From Herminiimonas fonticola (GTDB taxonomy: Bacteria; Pseudomonadota; Gammaproteobacteria; Burkholderiales; Burkholderiaceae_D), in contig NZ_PTLZ01000001.1 of NCBI RefSeq assembly GCF_003293745.1, positions 1,054,001-1,118,000 on the forward strand: DNA of 64,000 nt, read 5' to 3'. The notes under the pieces are model-generated. The model was not told where the DNA came from and did not search any database. It saw only the letters and a list, made by a program, of their open reading frames with translations. The first letter of the stretch is position 1. Every line of letters starts with the position of its first letter. Both the position numbers and the translations under genes were made by a program. Shown here in pieces: positions 34,702 to 46,189 of this stretch.

Positions 34702-35904
34702 ATGGATGCACTTAAAAACGGCACGGATGCATTATTCATCATGCTAGGCGCCATTATGGTTTTAGCCATGCATGCCGGTTTTGCTTTCCTTGAGCTTGGG
34801 ACGGTACGCAAGAAAAACCAAGTCAACGCCTTGGTCAAAATATTAGTCGATTTTGCGGTTTCGACAATTGCCTATTTTTTCGTTGGTTATAGCGTCGCTT
34901 ATGGTGTCAGCTTTTTCGGTAGTGCCGAGGTGCTGACTCAGCGCAATGGCTTCGAGCTGGTTAAATTCTTTTTTCTGCTGACATTTGCTGCGGCGATTCC
35001 GGCCATTATTTCTGGCGGAATTGCGGAACGTGCGCGTTTTCATCCGCAACTGTTGGCGACGGCATTGATAGTCGGTTTGGTCTACCCCTTATTTGAAGGC
35101 ATCGCTTGGAATCAGCACTTTGGTATTCAAGCTTGGTTGCTGGCAACGTTTGGTGCGCCTTTTCATGATTTTGCAGGTTCGATTGTTGTGCATGCAGTCG
35201 GTGGCTGGATTGCTTTGCCGGCGGTTCTCTTGCTGGGCGCGCGGCGTGGGCGTTATACGAAAGAGGGCACGATTGCAGCGCATCCGCCTTCAAGCATTCC
35301 ATTCCTCGCACTCGGTGCCTGGATACTTACCGTTGGTTGGTTCGGTTTCAATGTAATGAGCGCGCAGACCATGGAAAACATGAATGGTCTGGTAGCCGTC
35401 AATTCATTGATGGCAATGGTCGGCGGCACATTGGCTGCATTTATCGCTGGTAAAAATGATCCGGGCTATGTGCATAACGGACCGCTAGCCGGCTTGGTGG
35501 CGGTATGTGCCGGTTCTAATTTGATGCATCCGATGGGCGCATTGGTGACGGGCGCGATTGCAGGCTTCATCTTTGTTTGGATGTTTGGCTTGACGCAAAA
35601 CAAATGGAAAATCGATGACGTGCTGGGTGTGTGGCCTTTGCACGGTTTGTGTGGCGCGTGGGGCGGCTTGGCTGCAGGAATTTTTGGTTTGAAAGCACTG
35701 GGCGGTTTGGGCGGCGTGTCATTCATGTCGCAATTGTTTGGCACTGCGTTGGGAATTGCGATTGCGTTGATTGGCGGTACCTTGATTTATGGAACCTTGA
35801 AGTTGACGATGGGCATACGCCTGGATGCAGAGCAGGAATTCAATGGCGCTGATTTGTCTATACACAATGTCAGTGCAACGCCAGAGCGCGAAACGTATTG
35901 GTAA
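34702..35904 (+). CDS. amt: Ammonium transporter (Amt family)
   Basis: A 400-residue channel with about 11 membrane helices. The twin pore histidines are in SIVVHAVGGW and WPLHGLCGAW, and the family motif VRKKNQVNALVKILVDF is present near residue 34. There is no signal peptide. ATG 34702 (MDALKNGTDALF) with GGGAG upstream is preferred over the frame start at 34633, which overlaps the sigma-54 element. No glnK/P-II gene is adjacent. Ammonium uptake under nitrogen limitation is supported by the promoter. Confidence 0.93.
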   Translation: MDALKNGTDALFIMLGAIMVLAMHAGFAFLELGTVRKKNQVNALVKILVDFAVSTIAYFFVGYSVAYGVSFFGSAEVLTQRNGFELVKFFFLLTFAAAIPAIISGGIAERARFHPQLLATALIVGLVYPLFEGIAWNQHFGIQAWLLATFGAPFHDFAGSIVVHAVGGWIALPAVLLLGARRGRYTKEGTIAAHPPSSIPFLALGAWILTVGWFGFNVMSAQTMENMNGLVAVNSLMAMVGGTLAAFIAGKNDPGYVHNGPLAGLVAVCAGSNLMHPMGALVTGAIAGFIFVWMFGLTQNKWKIDDVLGVWPLHGLCGAWGGLAAGIFGLKALGGLGGVSFMSQLFGTALGIAIALIGGTLIYGTLKLTMGIRLDAEQEFNGADLSIHNVSATPERETYW

Positions 35905-35959
35905 GAGCGGCAGGATGAAGATAAAAGCGACGCATGCGATTGCGTCGCGATGATAATGT

Positions 35960-36547
35960 CTAGTCGACCTTGGCTGGTTCAAGATAAGAAGCGGCTTTCG
36001 TAATATCCAATGTGTGAAAGCCGTATTTGCCGCCGGCTTTTTTTGTCGCATGATCTGCGAGAAAAAATTTCAATGTATGGCTGACGGTTTGAAATGCGAT
36101 CTCGTCCCACGGGATTTCATCCGCAGAAAACATTTTCACTTCGAGACTTTCAACACCGGGCTCGTAGTTCAAATCTAGCAAAGTTGCACGATAGAACATG
36201 TGAACTTGATGTACATGCGGCACATTCAGTAATGAAAAAAGCTCGTGCAATTGAATGTTTGCGCCGGCTTCTTCAATGGTTTCACGTATCGCGGCTTCGC
36301 TTGTGGTTTCATTGTTTTCCATGAATCCAGCCGGCAATGTCCAATAGCCGTAACGTGGCTCGATGGCACGCTTGCATAGAAGAATGCGCATGTCGCCATC
36401 TTCATCCCATACCGGAATCGAACCCAGCACCATTTTCGGATTTTGATAATGGATGGCACCGCAATTGCTGCACACATAGCGCGGACGATTGTCGCCATCA
36501 GGGATGGATAATGAAACAGGATGAGCGCACTCGGAACAAAATTTCAT
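35960..36547 (-). CDS. NUDIX hydrolase with N-terminal zinc ribbon
   Basis: A 195-residue protein. Cys4 and Cys7 with Cys26 and Cys29 (CSEC, CSNC) form a zinc ribbon. The Nudix box at residues 74-96 matches GX5EX7REUXEEXGU. It hydrolyses a nucleoside diphosphate-linked compound; the ribbon recalls NudC-type NADH pyrophosphatases, but the protein is shorter, so the substrate is open. A short hairpin (35927-35948) separates it from convergent amt. Confidence 0.88.
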   Translation of the reverse strand: MKFCSECAHPVSLSIPDGDNRPRYVCSNCGAIHYQNPKMVLGSIPVWDEDGDMRILLCKRAIEPRYGYWTLPAGFMENNETTSEAAIRETIEEAGANIQLHELFSLLNVPHVHQVHMFYRATLLDLNYEPGVESLEVKMFSADEIPWDEIAFQTVSHTLKFFLADHATKKAGGKYGFHTLDITKAASYLEPAKVD

Positions 36548-36645
36548 AAAAAATAAAATCGTTTAAAACCTGCGGTGTCGGGATTGTGGCGAGTCAAATT
36601 ACAAGCGATGAAGTGTAGCACCGAGTAAAGAATCTGCAATTAAGA

Positions 36646-36674
36646 TTGCTTTGCGCTCAGATACTCTATATACT
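36646..36674 (+). promoter_or_regulatory. Promoter of tRNA-fMet
   Basis: TTGCTT (36646-36651), 17 bases, TATACT (36669-36674), 13 bases ahead of the tRNA. Confidence 0.72.
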
Positions 36675-36687
36675 TCATATCTTCAGA

Positions 36688-36764
<77 letters not shown>

Positions 36765-36923
36765 AAGTCTTACAAGTCTTATATAATCCCGCCCATCAGT
36801 ACATCTCCTCTAAACGGGCGTCGGACAGCAATATCAACTGGTTCTCTAGCCGGACAGCATCGTAAGATCCTGTCGTTGAATATAATTTTGCACATTGCAA
36901 CTAAACAGTCGTAAAAATCGTAA

Positions 36924-37817
36924 ATGAATATTGCTGAGGCGAAGAAGATCCTCGAAACGGCGCTACTCTGCGCTCACGAGCCACTGTCTATCAACGACAT
37001 GAAGAAGCTTTATGTCGAGAACGAATCAGACACTCAAATCGATACGGATACCATCAAGCAAATGCTTGAAGAGTTGCGTGAAGATTGGATTGATAAAGGG
37101 ATTGAGGTCGTAAGCTTGTCGACCGGCTGGCGATTCCAAAGTCGTCCGGAGATGAAAATATATCTGGAGCGACTGAACCCGGAAAAGCCGCCAAAATATT
37201 CGCGCGCCACCCTGGAAACGCTCGCCATCATTACTTACCGTCAACCGGTAACTCGCGGCGATATCGAAGAAATTCGTGGCGTCACAGTCAATTCGCAAAC
37301 TATCAAGATGCTGGAAGATCGTGGCTGGATCGAAGCGATCGGACATCGGGACGTTCCCGGACGTCCCGCATTATTTGCGACAACCAAACATTTTCTGGAT
37401 GACCTTGGTTTAACTTCTCTCGATCAATTGCCGCCATTGCAGCAAGTAGAGAAGGGCGATATGCAAGGCGATGTATTGCTTGAAATGCAAACGCTGGAAG
37501 CAGAAATACAAGCGCACCTGGATCAGACTGCCATCGATTTTGCTGACGCCGATACTGCTGCGGAAGCTACTGAATCTCAAGCGGAACCTCAAGAAGAATC
37601 TCAATTTGTCGCCGTTGAAGTTGATGACATTGAGATCGCCCACGTCGACGCGACTGAAGATCCAGATAGCGACAACACTACAGAAACGAATACAAGCGCA
37701 CTCCCAGTTTCGGAATTCGAAACACCCCTCGCTGACGCGACGCCCGACTTGACGGTTGTTGACGTCACAAGTCAAGACAACCAAGAAGTGAATGATGAAT
37801 CGCCCAACAAAAAATAA
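36924..37817 (+). CDS. scpB: Segregation and condensation protein B
   Basis: A 297-residue kleisin-complex subunit that works with Smc and ScpA in chromosome organisation. The winged-helix body (about residues 1-190) carries [29 protein letters not shown] (about 92-120) and [13 protein letters not shown]. After about residue 195 there is a long acidic, low-complexity tail unlike the compact form of many homologues. scpA is not next to it. It overlaps the rluB start by 26 bases. Confidence 0.92.
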   Translation: MNIAEAKKILETALLCAHEPLSINDMKKLYVENESDTQIDTDTIKQMLEELREDWIDKGIEVVSLSTGWRFQSRPEMKIYLERLNPEKPPKYSRATLETLAIITYRQPVTRGDIEEIRGVTVNSQTIKMLEDRGWIEAIGHRDVPGRPALFATTKHFLDDLGLTSLDQLPPLQQVEKGDMQGDVLLEMQTLEAEIQAHLDQTAIDFADADTAAEATESQAEPQEESQFVAVEVDDIEIAHVDATEDPDSDNTTETNTSALPVSEFETPLADATPDLTVVDVTSQDNQEVNDESPNKK

Positions 37818-39432
37818 TACGTCTGATACACCGATCAATGAGGCATCGCCTGCAGAGCATGCTGATCGTGGTGAGACTGAACAAAATGCAATAGCTGGGG
37901 ATGCAAAGCCGGCGAAACGCGGTTTGCGTGGTCCTCGTACTTTGCGTCGCGCGCGTAATGCTCCTCGCACTGATGCCGGTGCTACTCCTGAGAGTAATGA
38001 GTCGCGAGCTGTTAAGGCAGATGCGGTTGGCGGTGAAGCGCCTTCGGCATCGCAACACGATGGACGTGCGCCAGTTTCAGATGAAGCACGTAGAGAGCGT
38101 CCTCCGCGTCGTGATGATCGTCAGCCCGGCGCTAGAGCGCCACAAAAATCACGCGGCAAATCGAATAATCCAGGACCGAATCGTGGCGCTAAGCCACATT
38201 CCAAAGCCGGCGATGCAGATGAAGTATTTTCTTTCGTCACATCTGAAGGATTTGATACGTTTGCCGTTGCAGACGATGCTGCTGGTGGCAAACGTCGCCA
38301 CGAGCAAAAAAATGTACGCCGCGATTTAACCGCCGACGATGACGCGCCGAAATTGCACAAGGTTTTGGCAGAAGCTGGTCTCGGCTCGCGTCGCGATATG
38401 GAAGAGTTGATTATCGCCGGTCGCGTTTCTGTGAACGGTGAGCCAGCGCATATCGGACAACGTATTTTGCCAACTGATCAGGTGCGTATTAACGGCAAGT
38501 TGATTCAGCGCAAGGTAAGTAATAAGCCGCCGCGCGTACTCGTGTATCACAAACCGGCAGGTGAAATTGTCAGTACCAACGACCCTGAAGGTCGTCCATC
38601 GGTATTCGAGCGTCTGCCGACGATGAAAGCTGCCAAATGGATAGCCGTCGGTCGCCTCGATTTCAATACCGAAGGTTTGTTATTGTTCACTACATCCGGT
38701 GATCTGGCTAATCGATTGATGCATCCGCGTTACGGCATCGACCGCGAATATGCAGTGCGTACTTTGGGCGAGCTCGAAGAAGGCATGCGCCAGAAGCTGT
38801 TAGCTGGTGTCGAACTGGAAGACGGCCTTGCGCAATTCTCCAAGATTGCCGATGGCGGTGGTGAAGGTATTAATAAATGGTATCGCGTCATCATCGGCGA
38901 AGGTCGGAATCGTGAAGTGCGCCGCATGTTTGAGGCGATTGGCTTGACCGTATCGCGCCTGATTCGTACACGCTATGGTGCGCTTACTTTGCCAAAAAAC
39001 CTCAAGCGCGGACGCTGGGAAGAAATGGAAGAGCACGCAGTGCGCGACTTGCTGGCACTGAGCGGGCTGGAGAAAAAATCTGTCGATGGCGGGCCTAAAG
39101 GAGGTCGCAGCGGCACAGGCGATCGCCAAAACGGCAATCGTGCACCACGCATTGATAACGGTATGGGTCAACAGCCACGCAGCCCAAGCCAATGGGGCGC
39201 AGGCCAAGGCCAGGGGCGTTCGCAAGGACAAAATCCTGGCAAACCGGGCGGACGTCAAGGTCAGCAACGTAGTCGTCAGCCAGATCCTTTGCAAACCTCG
39301 CTGGGTTTTCCTGGCATGGGTCAGCCGCGCCGCAGTAATGGCCCGAATCGCGGCCAGAACAGCAATGGTCCCGCGCGCGGTAATGGGCCGCAGGGTGACC
39401 AGGGCGGACCACGTCGTCGTTCCAAAATTTAA
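37792..39432 (+). CDS. rluB: 23S rRNA pseudouridine synthase RluB with long disordered tails
   Basis: A 546-residue protein. The core (about residues 185-430) has an S4 RNA-binding domain ([26 protein letters not shown]) and the pseudouridine synthase domain with catalytic Asp in [14 protein letters not shown] and [15 protein letters not shown]. It modifies U2605-type positions of 23S rRNA. About 180 N-terminal residues are charged low-complexity, and about 110 C-terminal residues are rich in Gly, Gln, Asn and Arg. Start at 37792 or 37795 (tandem ATG). Confidence 0.9.
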   Translation: MMNRPTKNNTSDTPINEASPAEHADRGETEQNAIAGDAKPAKRGLRGPRTLRRARNAPRTDAGATPESNESRAVKADAVGGEAPSASQHDGRAPVSDEARRERPPRRDDRQPGARAPQKSRGKSNNPGPNRGAKPHSKAGDADEVFSFVTSEGFDTFAVADDAAGGKRRHEQKNVRRDLTADDDAPKLHKVLAEAGLGSRRDMEELIIAGRVSVNGEPAHIGQRILPTDQVRINGKLIQRKVSNKPPRVLVYHKPAGEIVSTNDPEGRPSVFERLPTMKAAKWIAVGRLDFNTEGLLLFTTSGDLANRLMHPRYGIDREYAVRTLGELEEGMRQKLLAGVELEDGLAQFSKIADGGGEGINKWYRVIIGEGRNREVRRMFEAIGLTVSRLIRTRYGALTLPKNLKRGRWEEMEEHAVRDLLALSGLEKKSVDGGPKGGRSGTGDRQNGNRAPRIDNGMGQQPRSPSQWGAGQGQGRSQGQNPGKPGGRQGQQRSRQPDPLQTSLGFPGMGQPRRSNGPNRGQNSNGPARGNGPQGDQGGPRRRSKI

Positions 39433-39519
39433 TTTTTGTTCTGAGCGCAAGTTGCTAGTTTTGCGCTTGAAGTGCTCTGATTGTTGATTGCCTGAATTGA
39501 TGCCGTAAGGATTCCCACA

Positions 39520-39548
39520 TTGCGGTGCACAAGGTAATCGACTATAAT
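39520..39548 (+). promoter_or_regulatory. Promoter of the rimP-nusA-infB operon
   Basis: TTGCGG (39520-39525), exact 17-base spacer, perfect TATAAT (39543-39548). The expected start near 39555 leaves a leader of about 170 bases. Confidence 0.75.
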
Positions 39549-39567
39549 TCGGCAGTTAACAAAGGGC

Positions 39568-39608
39568 GCCAGCCAAAAACTTATGTTTTTGGCATCGACT
39601 TTGGTGGC
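39568..39608 (+). promoter_or_regulatory. Alternative hairpins in the rimP leader
   Basis: GCCAAAAAC-TTAT-GTTTTTGGC (39572-39593) forms a perfect 9-bp hairpin. The same left arm can instead pair as GCCAGCCAAA (39568-39577) with TTTGGTGGC (39600-39608), leaving one bulged base. Such mutually exclusive pairing upstream of a terminator is the form of an attenuator. Confidence 0.5.
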
Positions 39609-39624
39609 TAGAATGACAAGAAGG

Positions 39625-39649
39625 ATGGGCAGATGCCCATTTTTTTTTT
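39625..39649 (+). terminator. Premature intrinsic terminator in the rimP leader
   Basis: ATGGGC-AGAT-GCCCAT followed by nine T, located after the promoter and 76 bases before the rimP start, so it can stop transcription before the operon. It cannot serve rluB alone easily, since the TATAAT lies between. Confidence 0.75.
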
Positions 39650-39724
39650 GTTAAACAGTTTGCGTTGTTGTATTCAATTTCGGTGGCGGGTTTGCCGTGA
39701 TTGGACGTTATTCGGAGAATTCCT

Positions 39725-40210
39725 TTGCTGTTGTCGGCGTTGATTGAAAAAACCGTGGTTGGCATGGGCTATGAACTGGTCAATTTTGAACAGGCAGCTC
39801 GTGGTTTGGTACGTGTGTATATAGACTTTACGCCGGAAGACGCGGATAAAGGTTCGATCACCGTTGAAGATTGTGAAAAAGTGACGCACCAGTTGTTGCA
39901 TGTATTGACGGTTGAAAACGCCAATTATGAACGTCTGGAAGTGTCGTCGCCAGGTTTGGATAGGCCGTTGAAAAAGCTGTCGGATTATGTGCGTTTTACA
40001 GGAGCGGAAGCGCTTGTGAAATTGCGCTTGCCGATGCCGAATGCGGCTAATCGTAAATCGTTCCAGGGTATTTTGCTGGAACCGGTAGGTGAAAATCTGG
40101 CGCTGGAATTTGAAGGAAACGAGGGGCCGGCGAAGCTTGAATTTACGCTCGCTGATGTAGACAAGGCACATTTGGTGCCGCAAGTGAATTTTAGGAGTCG
40201 CAAAGCATGA
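39725..40210 (+). CDS. rimP: Ribosome maturation factor RimP
   Basis: A 161-residue protein for 30S subunit maturation. [21 protein letters not shown] begins the family's N-terminal domain; [21 protein letters not shown] around residue 75 is the RimP signature. The frame is open from 39701, but the TTG at 39725 follows GGAG with 7-base spacing and gives the usual N-terminus, so a TTG start is chosen. It overlaps nusA by 4 bases. Confidence 0.92.
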   Translation: MLLSALIEKTVVGMGYELVNFEQAARGLVRVYIDFTPEDADKGSITVEDCEKVTHQLLHVLTVENANYERLEVSSPGLDRPLKKLSDYVRFTGAEALVKLRLPMPNAANRKSFQGILLEPVGENLALEFEGNEGPAKLEFTLADVDKAHLVPQVNFRSRKA

Positions 40211-41766
40211 GTCGCGAAATTTTACAGTTGGTTGATGCGCTCGCGCGCGAAAAAAACGTCGAAGCAGACATCGTGTTTGGAGCGTTGGAACACGCGCTCG
40301 CACAAGCCACCAAAAAACGCTATGAAGGCGATGTTGATATCCGCGTATCGATTGATCGCGAAACAGGTGCTTTCGAGTCCTTCCGTCGCTGGCACGTGGT
40401 GCCTGACGATGCAGGCTTGCAATTGCCCGATCAGGAAATTTTGCACTTTGAAGCCAAGGAACAAATTGGCGATATCGAAGTAGATGACCATATCGAAGAG
40501 CCGATTGAATCGGTTGAGTTCGGTCGTCGTTTTGCACAAGATACCAAACAAGTTGTTTTGCAACGTATTCGCGATGCAGAACGTGAACAGATTCTTGCTG
40601 ACTTCCTGGAACGTGGCGACTCGCTGGTAACCGGCACCATCAAACGCATGGAACGCGGCGACGCGATTGTCGAGTCTGGCCGCATCGAAGCGCGTCTGCC
40701 ACGTGACCAAACAATTCCAAAAGAAAACCTGCGTATCGGCGATCGCGTCCGTGCCTACATTTTGCGCATAGATCGCAATGCACGTGGCCCGCAAGTGATT
40801 CTGTCGCGTACCGCGCCAGAATTCATCATGAAATTGTTTGAACTCGAAGTGCCTGAGATCGAACAAGGCTTGCTGGAAATCAAATCAGCCGCACGCGATG
40901 CAGGTGTACGTGCCAAGATTGCTGTCTTCACAGCAGATAAACGCATCGATCCTATCGGTACTTGCGTTGGTATGCGCGGTTCGCGCGTGCAAGCGGTTAC
41001 CGGTGAACTCGGCGGTGAGCGTGTTGATATCGTGTTGTGGTCGGAAGATCCAGCGCAATTCGTCATCGGCGCACTGGCACCGGCCAACGTTTCCTCCATC
41101 GTTGTCGATGAAGAAAAACATGCAATGGACGTTGTTGTCGACGAAGAAAATCTCGCGATTGCAATCGGTCGTGGTGGTCAGAACGTACGTTTGGCTTCCG
41201 AATTGACCGGCTGGCAAATCAACATCATGACAGCAGAAGAATCTGCGGATAAATCTCAGCTGGAAACCGCTGCCATCCGTATTCTGTTCATGGAAAAACT
41301 CGACGTGGATCAGGAAGTCGCTGACATTCTGGTCGATGAAGGTTTTGCCTCGCTGGAAGAAATCGCCTACGTGCCTATCAGCGAAATGCTGGATATTGAA
41401 TCCTTCGATGAAGATACCGTCAACGAATTGCGCAACCGCGCACGTGATGCACTGGTAACGGAAGCGATCGCATCCGAAGAAGGCATGGAAGGTATGGACG
41501 ACGCACTGGCGAATCTGGAAGGTATGGATCGCGTAGTGGCTGGCAAGCTTGGCCTTGCTGGTGTCAAAACGCTGGCAGGTTTTGCTGCCTTGGCCTATGA
41601 CGAATTTGGCGCAATCCTGGCCTTGTCCGCAGACCGCGCGCGTCAATTGATTGAAACTGAATTTGCAGATGTGACAGACGAAGAGATGAAGCTCATCGAT
41701 GCCAAATACGATGATCACGCCAAGGCGCTGCAAGCCAAGGTGTGGAGCCTCGCGGAAGCGAAATAA
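40207..41766 (+). CDS. nusA: Transcription termination/antitermination factor NusA
   Basis: A 519-residue RNA polymerase-binding factor: an N-terminal polymerase-binding domain ([19 protein letters not shown]), an S1 domain (about 135-200, [16 protein letters not shown]), two KH domains ([40 protein letters not shown]) and two C-terminal acidic repeats as in proteobacteria. Normal length. Its position in an operon with an attenuator-like leader fits the autoregulation known for nusA in other bacteria. Confidence 0.96.
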   Translation: MSREILQLVDALAREKNVEADIVFGALEHALAQATKKRYEGDVDIRVSIDRETGAFESFRRWHVVPDDAGLQLPDQEILHFEAKEQIGDIEVDDHIEEPIESVEFGRRFAQDTKQVVLQRIRDAEREQILADFLERGDSLVTGTIKRMERGDAIVESGRIEARLPRDQTIPKENLRIGDRVRAYILRIDRNARGPQVILSRTAPEFIMKLFELEVPEIEQGLLEIKSAARDAGVRAKIAVFTADKRIDPIGTCVGMRGSRVQAVTGELGGERVDIVLWSEDPAQFVIGALAPANVSSIVVDEEKHAMDVVVDEENLAIAIGRGGQNVRLASELTGWQINIMTAEESADKSQLETAAIRILFMEKLDVDQEVADILVDEGFASLEEIAYVPISEMLDIESFDEDTVNELRNRARDALVTEAIASEEGMEGMDDALANLEGMDRVVAGKLGLAGVKTLAGFAALAYDEFGAILALSADRARQLIETEFADVTDEEMKLIDAKYDDHAKALQAKVWSLAEAK

Positions 41767-41815
41767 TCCACGAAGGTTGTTTACATCTAACGTGTCATAT
41801 AGAAAAGAGGACTGA

Positions 41816-44620
41816 ATGGCGAGTAACAACGTAGCCCAATTTGCCACCGAGCTCAAGATGCCAGCAGATGTACTGCTCACGCAACTGCGGGATGCTGGCG
41901 TCGAAAAAAGTTCCACGTCCGACGAGTTATCCAAGGCTGACAAGGACAAGCTCCTTGATCACCTGCGCCGAGCGCATGGTGTTGCGCCTGACGCAGAGAA
42001 AAAGAAAATCACGCTGACGCGCAAGGAAACGACCGAGATCAAGCAAGCGGATGCCACCGGCAAGTCGCGCACGATTCAAGTCGAAGTTCGCAAGAAACGC
42101 ACCTTTGTAAAACGCGATGAACCGACAGCTGAAGAAGCGCCGGTAGTTGCTGCTGCATCCGTCATCGACGAGGCTGAAGTGGAACGCCGCGCGGAAGAGT
42201 CGCGACGTCATGCAGAATTGATGGCGCGCCAGGAAGCAGATTTACGCGAGAAGCAGGAGCGTCTTGCCAAGCTGGAAGCTGAAAAAGAAGCACAAGCCAA
42301 AGCATTGAAAAAAGCCGAAGTCGACGCGCAAAAAGCGGAAGCTGAAAAGCCGGCTGAAGTCAAAGTCGATGAGTCTGCAGGCGAAGAGAAAAAACGTGTT
42401 GCCGCTGAAGAAAGCAAGAAAAAAGCTGCAGCAGTAGCCAAGGAAGCAGCCAAGGAAGCAACTGAAAAAGCGGCAGCAACGGAAGTTGCCCGTAAAGTCG
42501 TTGCTGACGAAGTCGCACAGATCAAGGCCATGATGAACGCGCCACGTCGCGCGATCAAGGCTCCCGAGCCGGTTGCGCCAGTCGCAAAACCTGCTGCTGA
42601 AGGTACCTTGCACAAACCGGCTGATAAAAAGCCTGGCGAGAAAAAAGACGAGAAAAAACCTGCTGTCACCGCAGACAAAAAGTCGATCAAATCGGCCAAT
42701 GTTTCATCGACCTGGCAGGATGATGCGAAAAAACGCGGTGCCGGCATCAAGACCCGTGGCAACACCGGTGGTGGTCGTGATGGTTGGCGTGCAGGCCCTA
42801 AAGGCCGTCGTCAATCGCACCATGATGATCGCGAAAGCAATTTCCAGGCACCGACTGAAGCTGTTGTAAAAGATGTGCATGTGCCGGAGACGATCACCGT
42901 TGCCGAACTCGCGCACAAAATGTCTGTCAAGGCATCCGAAGTCATCAAGCATTTGATGAAGCTCGGCCAAATGTGCACGATCAACCAGGTACTCGATCAA
43001 GAAACAGCAATGATTCTGGTTGAAGAAATGGGTCACACCGCACACGCAGCGAAACTGGACGATCCGGAAGCGCTGCTGGAAATCGGCGAAGAACACGCTG
43101 ACGTCGAATCGCTGCCACGCGCACCGGTTGTCACCGTCATGGGTCACGTCGATCACGGTAAAACATCCTTGCTGGATTACATCCGTCGCGCCAAGGTTGC
43201 ATCTGGTGAGGCGGGCGGTATTACACAACACATCGGCGCTTATCACGTTGAAACGCCACGCGGCATGATCACCTTCCTCGATACACCAGGCCATGAAGCA
43301 TTTACGGCTATGCGTGCACGCGGTGCGAAAGCGACCGATATTGTGATTCTGGTGGTGGCGGCCGACGATGGCGTGATGCCGCAAACCAAAGAGGCGATTG
43401 CTCATGCGAAAGCTGCTGGCGTACCTCTGGTTGTAGCGATCAACAAGATCGACAAGCCGGGTGCGAACATGGATCGCGTCAAGCAAGAACTGATTGCTGA
43501 ACAAGTCGTGCCGGAAGAATACGGTGGCGATTCGCCATTCGTTCCTGTCTCGGCTAAAACCGGCGAAGGCATTGATGCCTTGCTGGAACAAGTATTGTTA
43601 CAAGCTGAAGTGCTGGAGCTGAAAGCGCCTGTCATTTCACCTGCGCGTGGTTTGGTGGTAGAAGCCAAGCTCGATAAAGGTCGCGGCCCGGTTGCCACGA
43701 TTCTGGTGCAGTCCGGTACTCTCAAGCGCGGCGATGTCGTGCTGGCAGGTTCGGCTTACGGTCGTGTTCGTGCGATGCTGGACGAAAACGGCAAGAGCAT
43801 TACTGAAGCCGGCCCATCGATCCCAGTTGAGATTCAAGGTCTGACCGAAGTACCGAATGCCGGCGAAGAAGTCATGGTCATGGCTGACGAACGCAAGGCG
43901 CGCGAAATCGGCTTGTTCCGTCAAGGTAAATTCCGCGACGTGAAACTGGCTAAACAGCAAGCAGCGAAACTGGAAAACATGTTCGAGAACATGGGCGAGG
44001 GCGAAGTCAAAAACCTTCCTATGATCATCAAGACCGACGTGCAGGGTTCGCAAGAAGCACTGGTTGGTTCATTGCAAAAACTCTCGACCAGCGAAGTGCG
44101 TGTGCAAGTTGTGCATGCAGCGGTGGGCGGCATTTCCGAGTCCGACGTCAACCTCGCGGTTGCCTCGAAAGCGGTCATCATCGGCTTCAACACCCGTGCC
44201 GATGCTTCGGCTCGCAAGCTGGCAGAAGCCAACGGCGTTGATATTCGCTACTACAACATCATTTACGATGCGGTAGACGAAATCAAGGCAGCGATGTCCG
44301 GCATGTTGTCGCCAGAAAAACGCGAACAAGCTTTGGGTCTGGTCGAGATTCGCCAGGTTATTCTGGTCAGCAAAGTCGGTGCGATTGCCGGTTGCTACGT
44401 GCTCGAAGGCGTGGTCAAACGCGGTGCATCGGTACGCTTGTTGCGTGAGAACGTCGTGATCTGGACCGGTGAACTCGATTCGCTGAAGCGCTTCAAGGAT
44501 GATGCAAAAGAAGTTAAATCCGGCTTTGAATGCGGCTTGACCTTGAAAAACTTCAACGACATCAAAGAAGGCGATCAACTCGAAGTCTTTGAAGTTCAGG
44601 AAATCGCGCGTACGCTTTAA
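41816..44620 (+). CDS. infB: Translation initiation factor IF-2
   Basis: A 934-residue GTPase that places fMet-tRNA on the 30S subunit. The N-terminal about 330 residues include an IF2_N fold and a Lys/Glu/Ala-rich charged coiled stretch. The G domain begins at GHVDHGKTS (about residue 443), with DTPGHEAF and NKIDKPGA. C-terminal domains follow to [20 protein letters not shown]. Internal in-frame starts giving shorter IF-2 isoforms are known in E. coli but not judged here. Confidence 0.97.
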   Translation: MASNNVAQFATELKMPADVLLTQLRDAGVEKSSTSDELSKADKDKLLDHLRRAHGVAPDAEKKKITLTRKETTEIKQADATGKSRTIQVEVRKKRTFVKRDEPTAEEAPVVAAASVIDEAEVERRAEESRRHAELMARQEADLREKQERLAKLEAEKEAQAKALKKAEVDAQKAEAEKPAEVKVDESAGEEKKRVAAEESKKKAAAVAKEAAKEATEKAAATEVARKVVADEVAQIKAMMNAPRRAIKAPEPVAPVAKPAAEGTLHKPADKKPGEKKDEKKPAVTADKKSIKSANVSSTWQDDAKKRGAGIKTRGNTGGGRDGWRAGPKGRRQSHHDDRESNFQAPTEAVVKDVHVPETITVAELAHKMSVKASEVIKHLMKLGQMCTINQVLDQETAMILVEEMGHTAHAAKLDDPEALLEIGEEHADVESLPRAPVVTVMGHVDHGKTSLLDYIRRAKVASGEAGGITQHIGAYHVETPRGMITFLDTPGHEAFTAMRARGAKATDIVILVVAADDGVMPQTKEAIAHAKAAGVPLVVAINKIDKPGANMDRVKQELIAEQVVPEEYGGDSPFVPVSAKTGEGIDALLEQVLLQAEVLELKAPVISPARGLVVEAKLDKGRGPVATILVQSGTLKRGDVVLAGSAYGRVRAMLDENGKSITEAGPSIPVEIQGLTEVPNAGEEVMVMADERKAREIGLFRQGKFRDVKLAKQQAAKLENMFENMGEGEVKNLPMIIKTDVQGSQEALVGSLQKLSTSEVRVQVVHAAVGGISESDVNLAVASKAVIIGFNTRADASARKLAEANGVDIRYYNIIYDAVDEIKAAMSGMLSPEKREQALGLVEIRQVILVSKVGAIAGCYVLEGVVKRGASVRLLRENVVIWTGELDSLKRFKDDAKEVKSGFECGLTLKNFNDIKEGDQLEVFEVQEIARTL

Positions 44621-44737
44621 TAGCCTTACTCAGGGTGGCTCAGCGGCTGCCCTTGTTTTATCATGATCGCATCGGCCGGCTTCCCTGCTTGCCGATGCGA
44701 ACTTACTTTTGCTTCCCCAGTTGTATCGAAGAAATTT

Positions 44738-45124
44738 ATGGCCAAACACAGTAAATCCATCCCAGGACGCGGCTTGCGCGTTGCAGATCAGATCCAGCGC
44801 GATCTGTCTGAAATTGTCGCGTTTGAATTGAAAGATCCACGCGTCGGGATGATCACGATTACCGAAGTGCAGGTCACGCCTGACTATGCGCACGCCAAAG
44901 TATTTTTCACGATGCTGAGTGACAATAAAGACGAGATCAAGAACACGGTATCGGGCTTGAGCGCGGCTTCCGGTTATATCCGCGGCCAGCTCGGTCACCG
45001 CCTGTCGATCCATACCTTGCCGCAACTGCATTTCGTGCATGACACATCGACTGCGCGCGGCATTGAAATGTCCAAGCTGATCGATGAAGCCAATGCAACA
45101 CGCGCCAAGGATGCGGAAGACTAA
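44738..45124 (+). CDS. rbfA: Ribosome-binding factor A
   Basis: A 128-residue 30S maturation and cold-adaptation factor with the KH-like fold. Motifs [38 protein letters not shown] and [11 protein letters not shown] are visible. The ATG at 44738 ([10 protein letters not shown]) is chosen; the longer frame from 44663 has no family similarity. It lies 117 bases after infB. Confidence 0.95.
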   Translation: MAKHSKSIPGRGLRVADQIQRDLSEIVAFELKDPRVGMITITEVQVTPDYAHAKVFFTMLSDNKDEIKNTVSGLSAASGYIRGQLGHRLSIHTLPQLHFVHDTSTARGIEMSKLIDEANATRAKDAED

Positions 45125-45247
45125 GCCTCCGCTTTCAGCTTGTCGCGAGTGCTGTTCTTGCTACAGGCGCTTCGTTTCATTTCTTTCTTGCCAGATCAGA
45201 CGGATAGTTTAGTTTGACAGGCCAAATTGCAATTCCCGGCATCCATC

Positions 45248-46189
45248 ATGGCAACAACTCCCATCAAAAAAAAACGCGTGCCGGTTCATGGCGTTTTGCT
45301 GCTCGATAAGTCAGTTGGCGTATCGAGCAATGATGCCTTGATCAAAGCCAAATGGTTGTTGAATGCTCTCAAGGCCGGCCATACCGGTACGCTTGATCCG
45401 TTTGCAACCGGCTTGCTGCCGCTGTGCTTTGGTGAAGCGACCAAGTTTGCGCAGGATTTGCTCGATGCAGACAAGACTTATGAAACCGTCGTGCATCTCG
45501 GTATCACCACCAATACCGGCGATACAGAAGGCGATGTCATCGATACGCGCGAGGTCAATGTCAGTCAGGCGCAAATCGATGCTGTGCTGGCGCAATTTCG
45601 CGGCGATATTCAACAAGTGCCGCCCATGTATTCCGCGCTCAAACGCGATGGCAAACCTTTGTATGAATATGCGCGTGCCGGCATCACCCTGGAGCGCGAA
45701 GCGCGTCCTGTGACCATTCATTTGCTGGAGTTCGTCGATTTTCAGGCGCCGTACCTGACCTTGCGCGTGCGTTGCAGCAAGGGTACATACATACGCGTGC
45801 TGGGTGAAGATATAGGTGCCGCATTAGGATGCGGCGCACATTTGAATGCCTTGCGCAGGATTCAAGTGGGCGATCTGTTGATAGCCCAGGCGATCAGCAT
45901 CGAAGAACTTGCCGCCAAAGATGCTGATGAGCGCATCGCAGCCTTGGCACCAGTCGATGCATTGTTGACTTCGTTCCCCGCGCTGCATTTGTCTGAAGAA
46001 TTGGCCAAGCGGTTTTTGCATGGCCAAAGATTGGCTTTGGGAAAAGAAAATATTGTGTTGCCTGAAGGTCAGGGCAGGATGCGTATCTATCGTGAAAGCG
46101 ATGGCCAATTGCTAGGTACTGGACTGATGCAGGAATACAGTATTCTGGCACCTGAGCGCCTGATTTCTACCGTGGCAACAGTTGCCTGA
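45248..46189 (+). CDS. truB: tRNA pseudouridine(55) synthase
   Basis: A 313-residue enzyme making psi55 in the T-loop of tRNAs. The catalytic Asp is Asp50 in GHTGTLDPFATGLLP; LRVRCSKGTYIRVLGEDIG is the second conserved block. The start ATG 45248 lies 21 bases inside the open frame. It is the end of the rimP-nusA-infB-rbfA-truB unit. Confidence 0.96.
   Translation: MATTPIKKKRVPVHGVLLLDKSVGVSSNDALIKAKWLLNALKAGHTGTLDPFATGLLPLCFGEATKFAQDLLDADKTYETVVHLGITTNTGDTEGDVIDTREVNVSQAQIDAVLAQFRGDIQQVPPMYSALKRDGKPLYEYARAGITLEREARPVTIHLLEFVDFQAPYLTLRVRCSKGTYIRVLGEDIGAALGCGAHLNALRRIQVGDLLIAQAISIEELAAKDADERIAALAPVDALLTSFPALHLSEELAKRFLHGQRLALGKENIVLPEGQGRMRIYRESDGQLLGTGLMQEYSILAPERLISTVATVA

Noticed and set aside
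36822-36859. Direct repeat CGGACAGCA at 36822 and 36851 upstream of scpB as a regulatory array
   Set aside because: Only two copies, no promoter geometry around them; probably chance.
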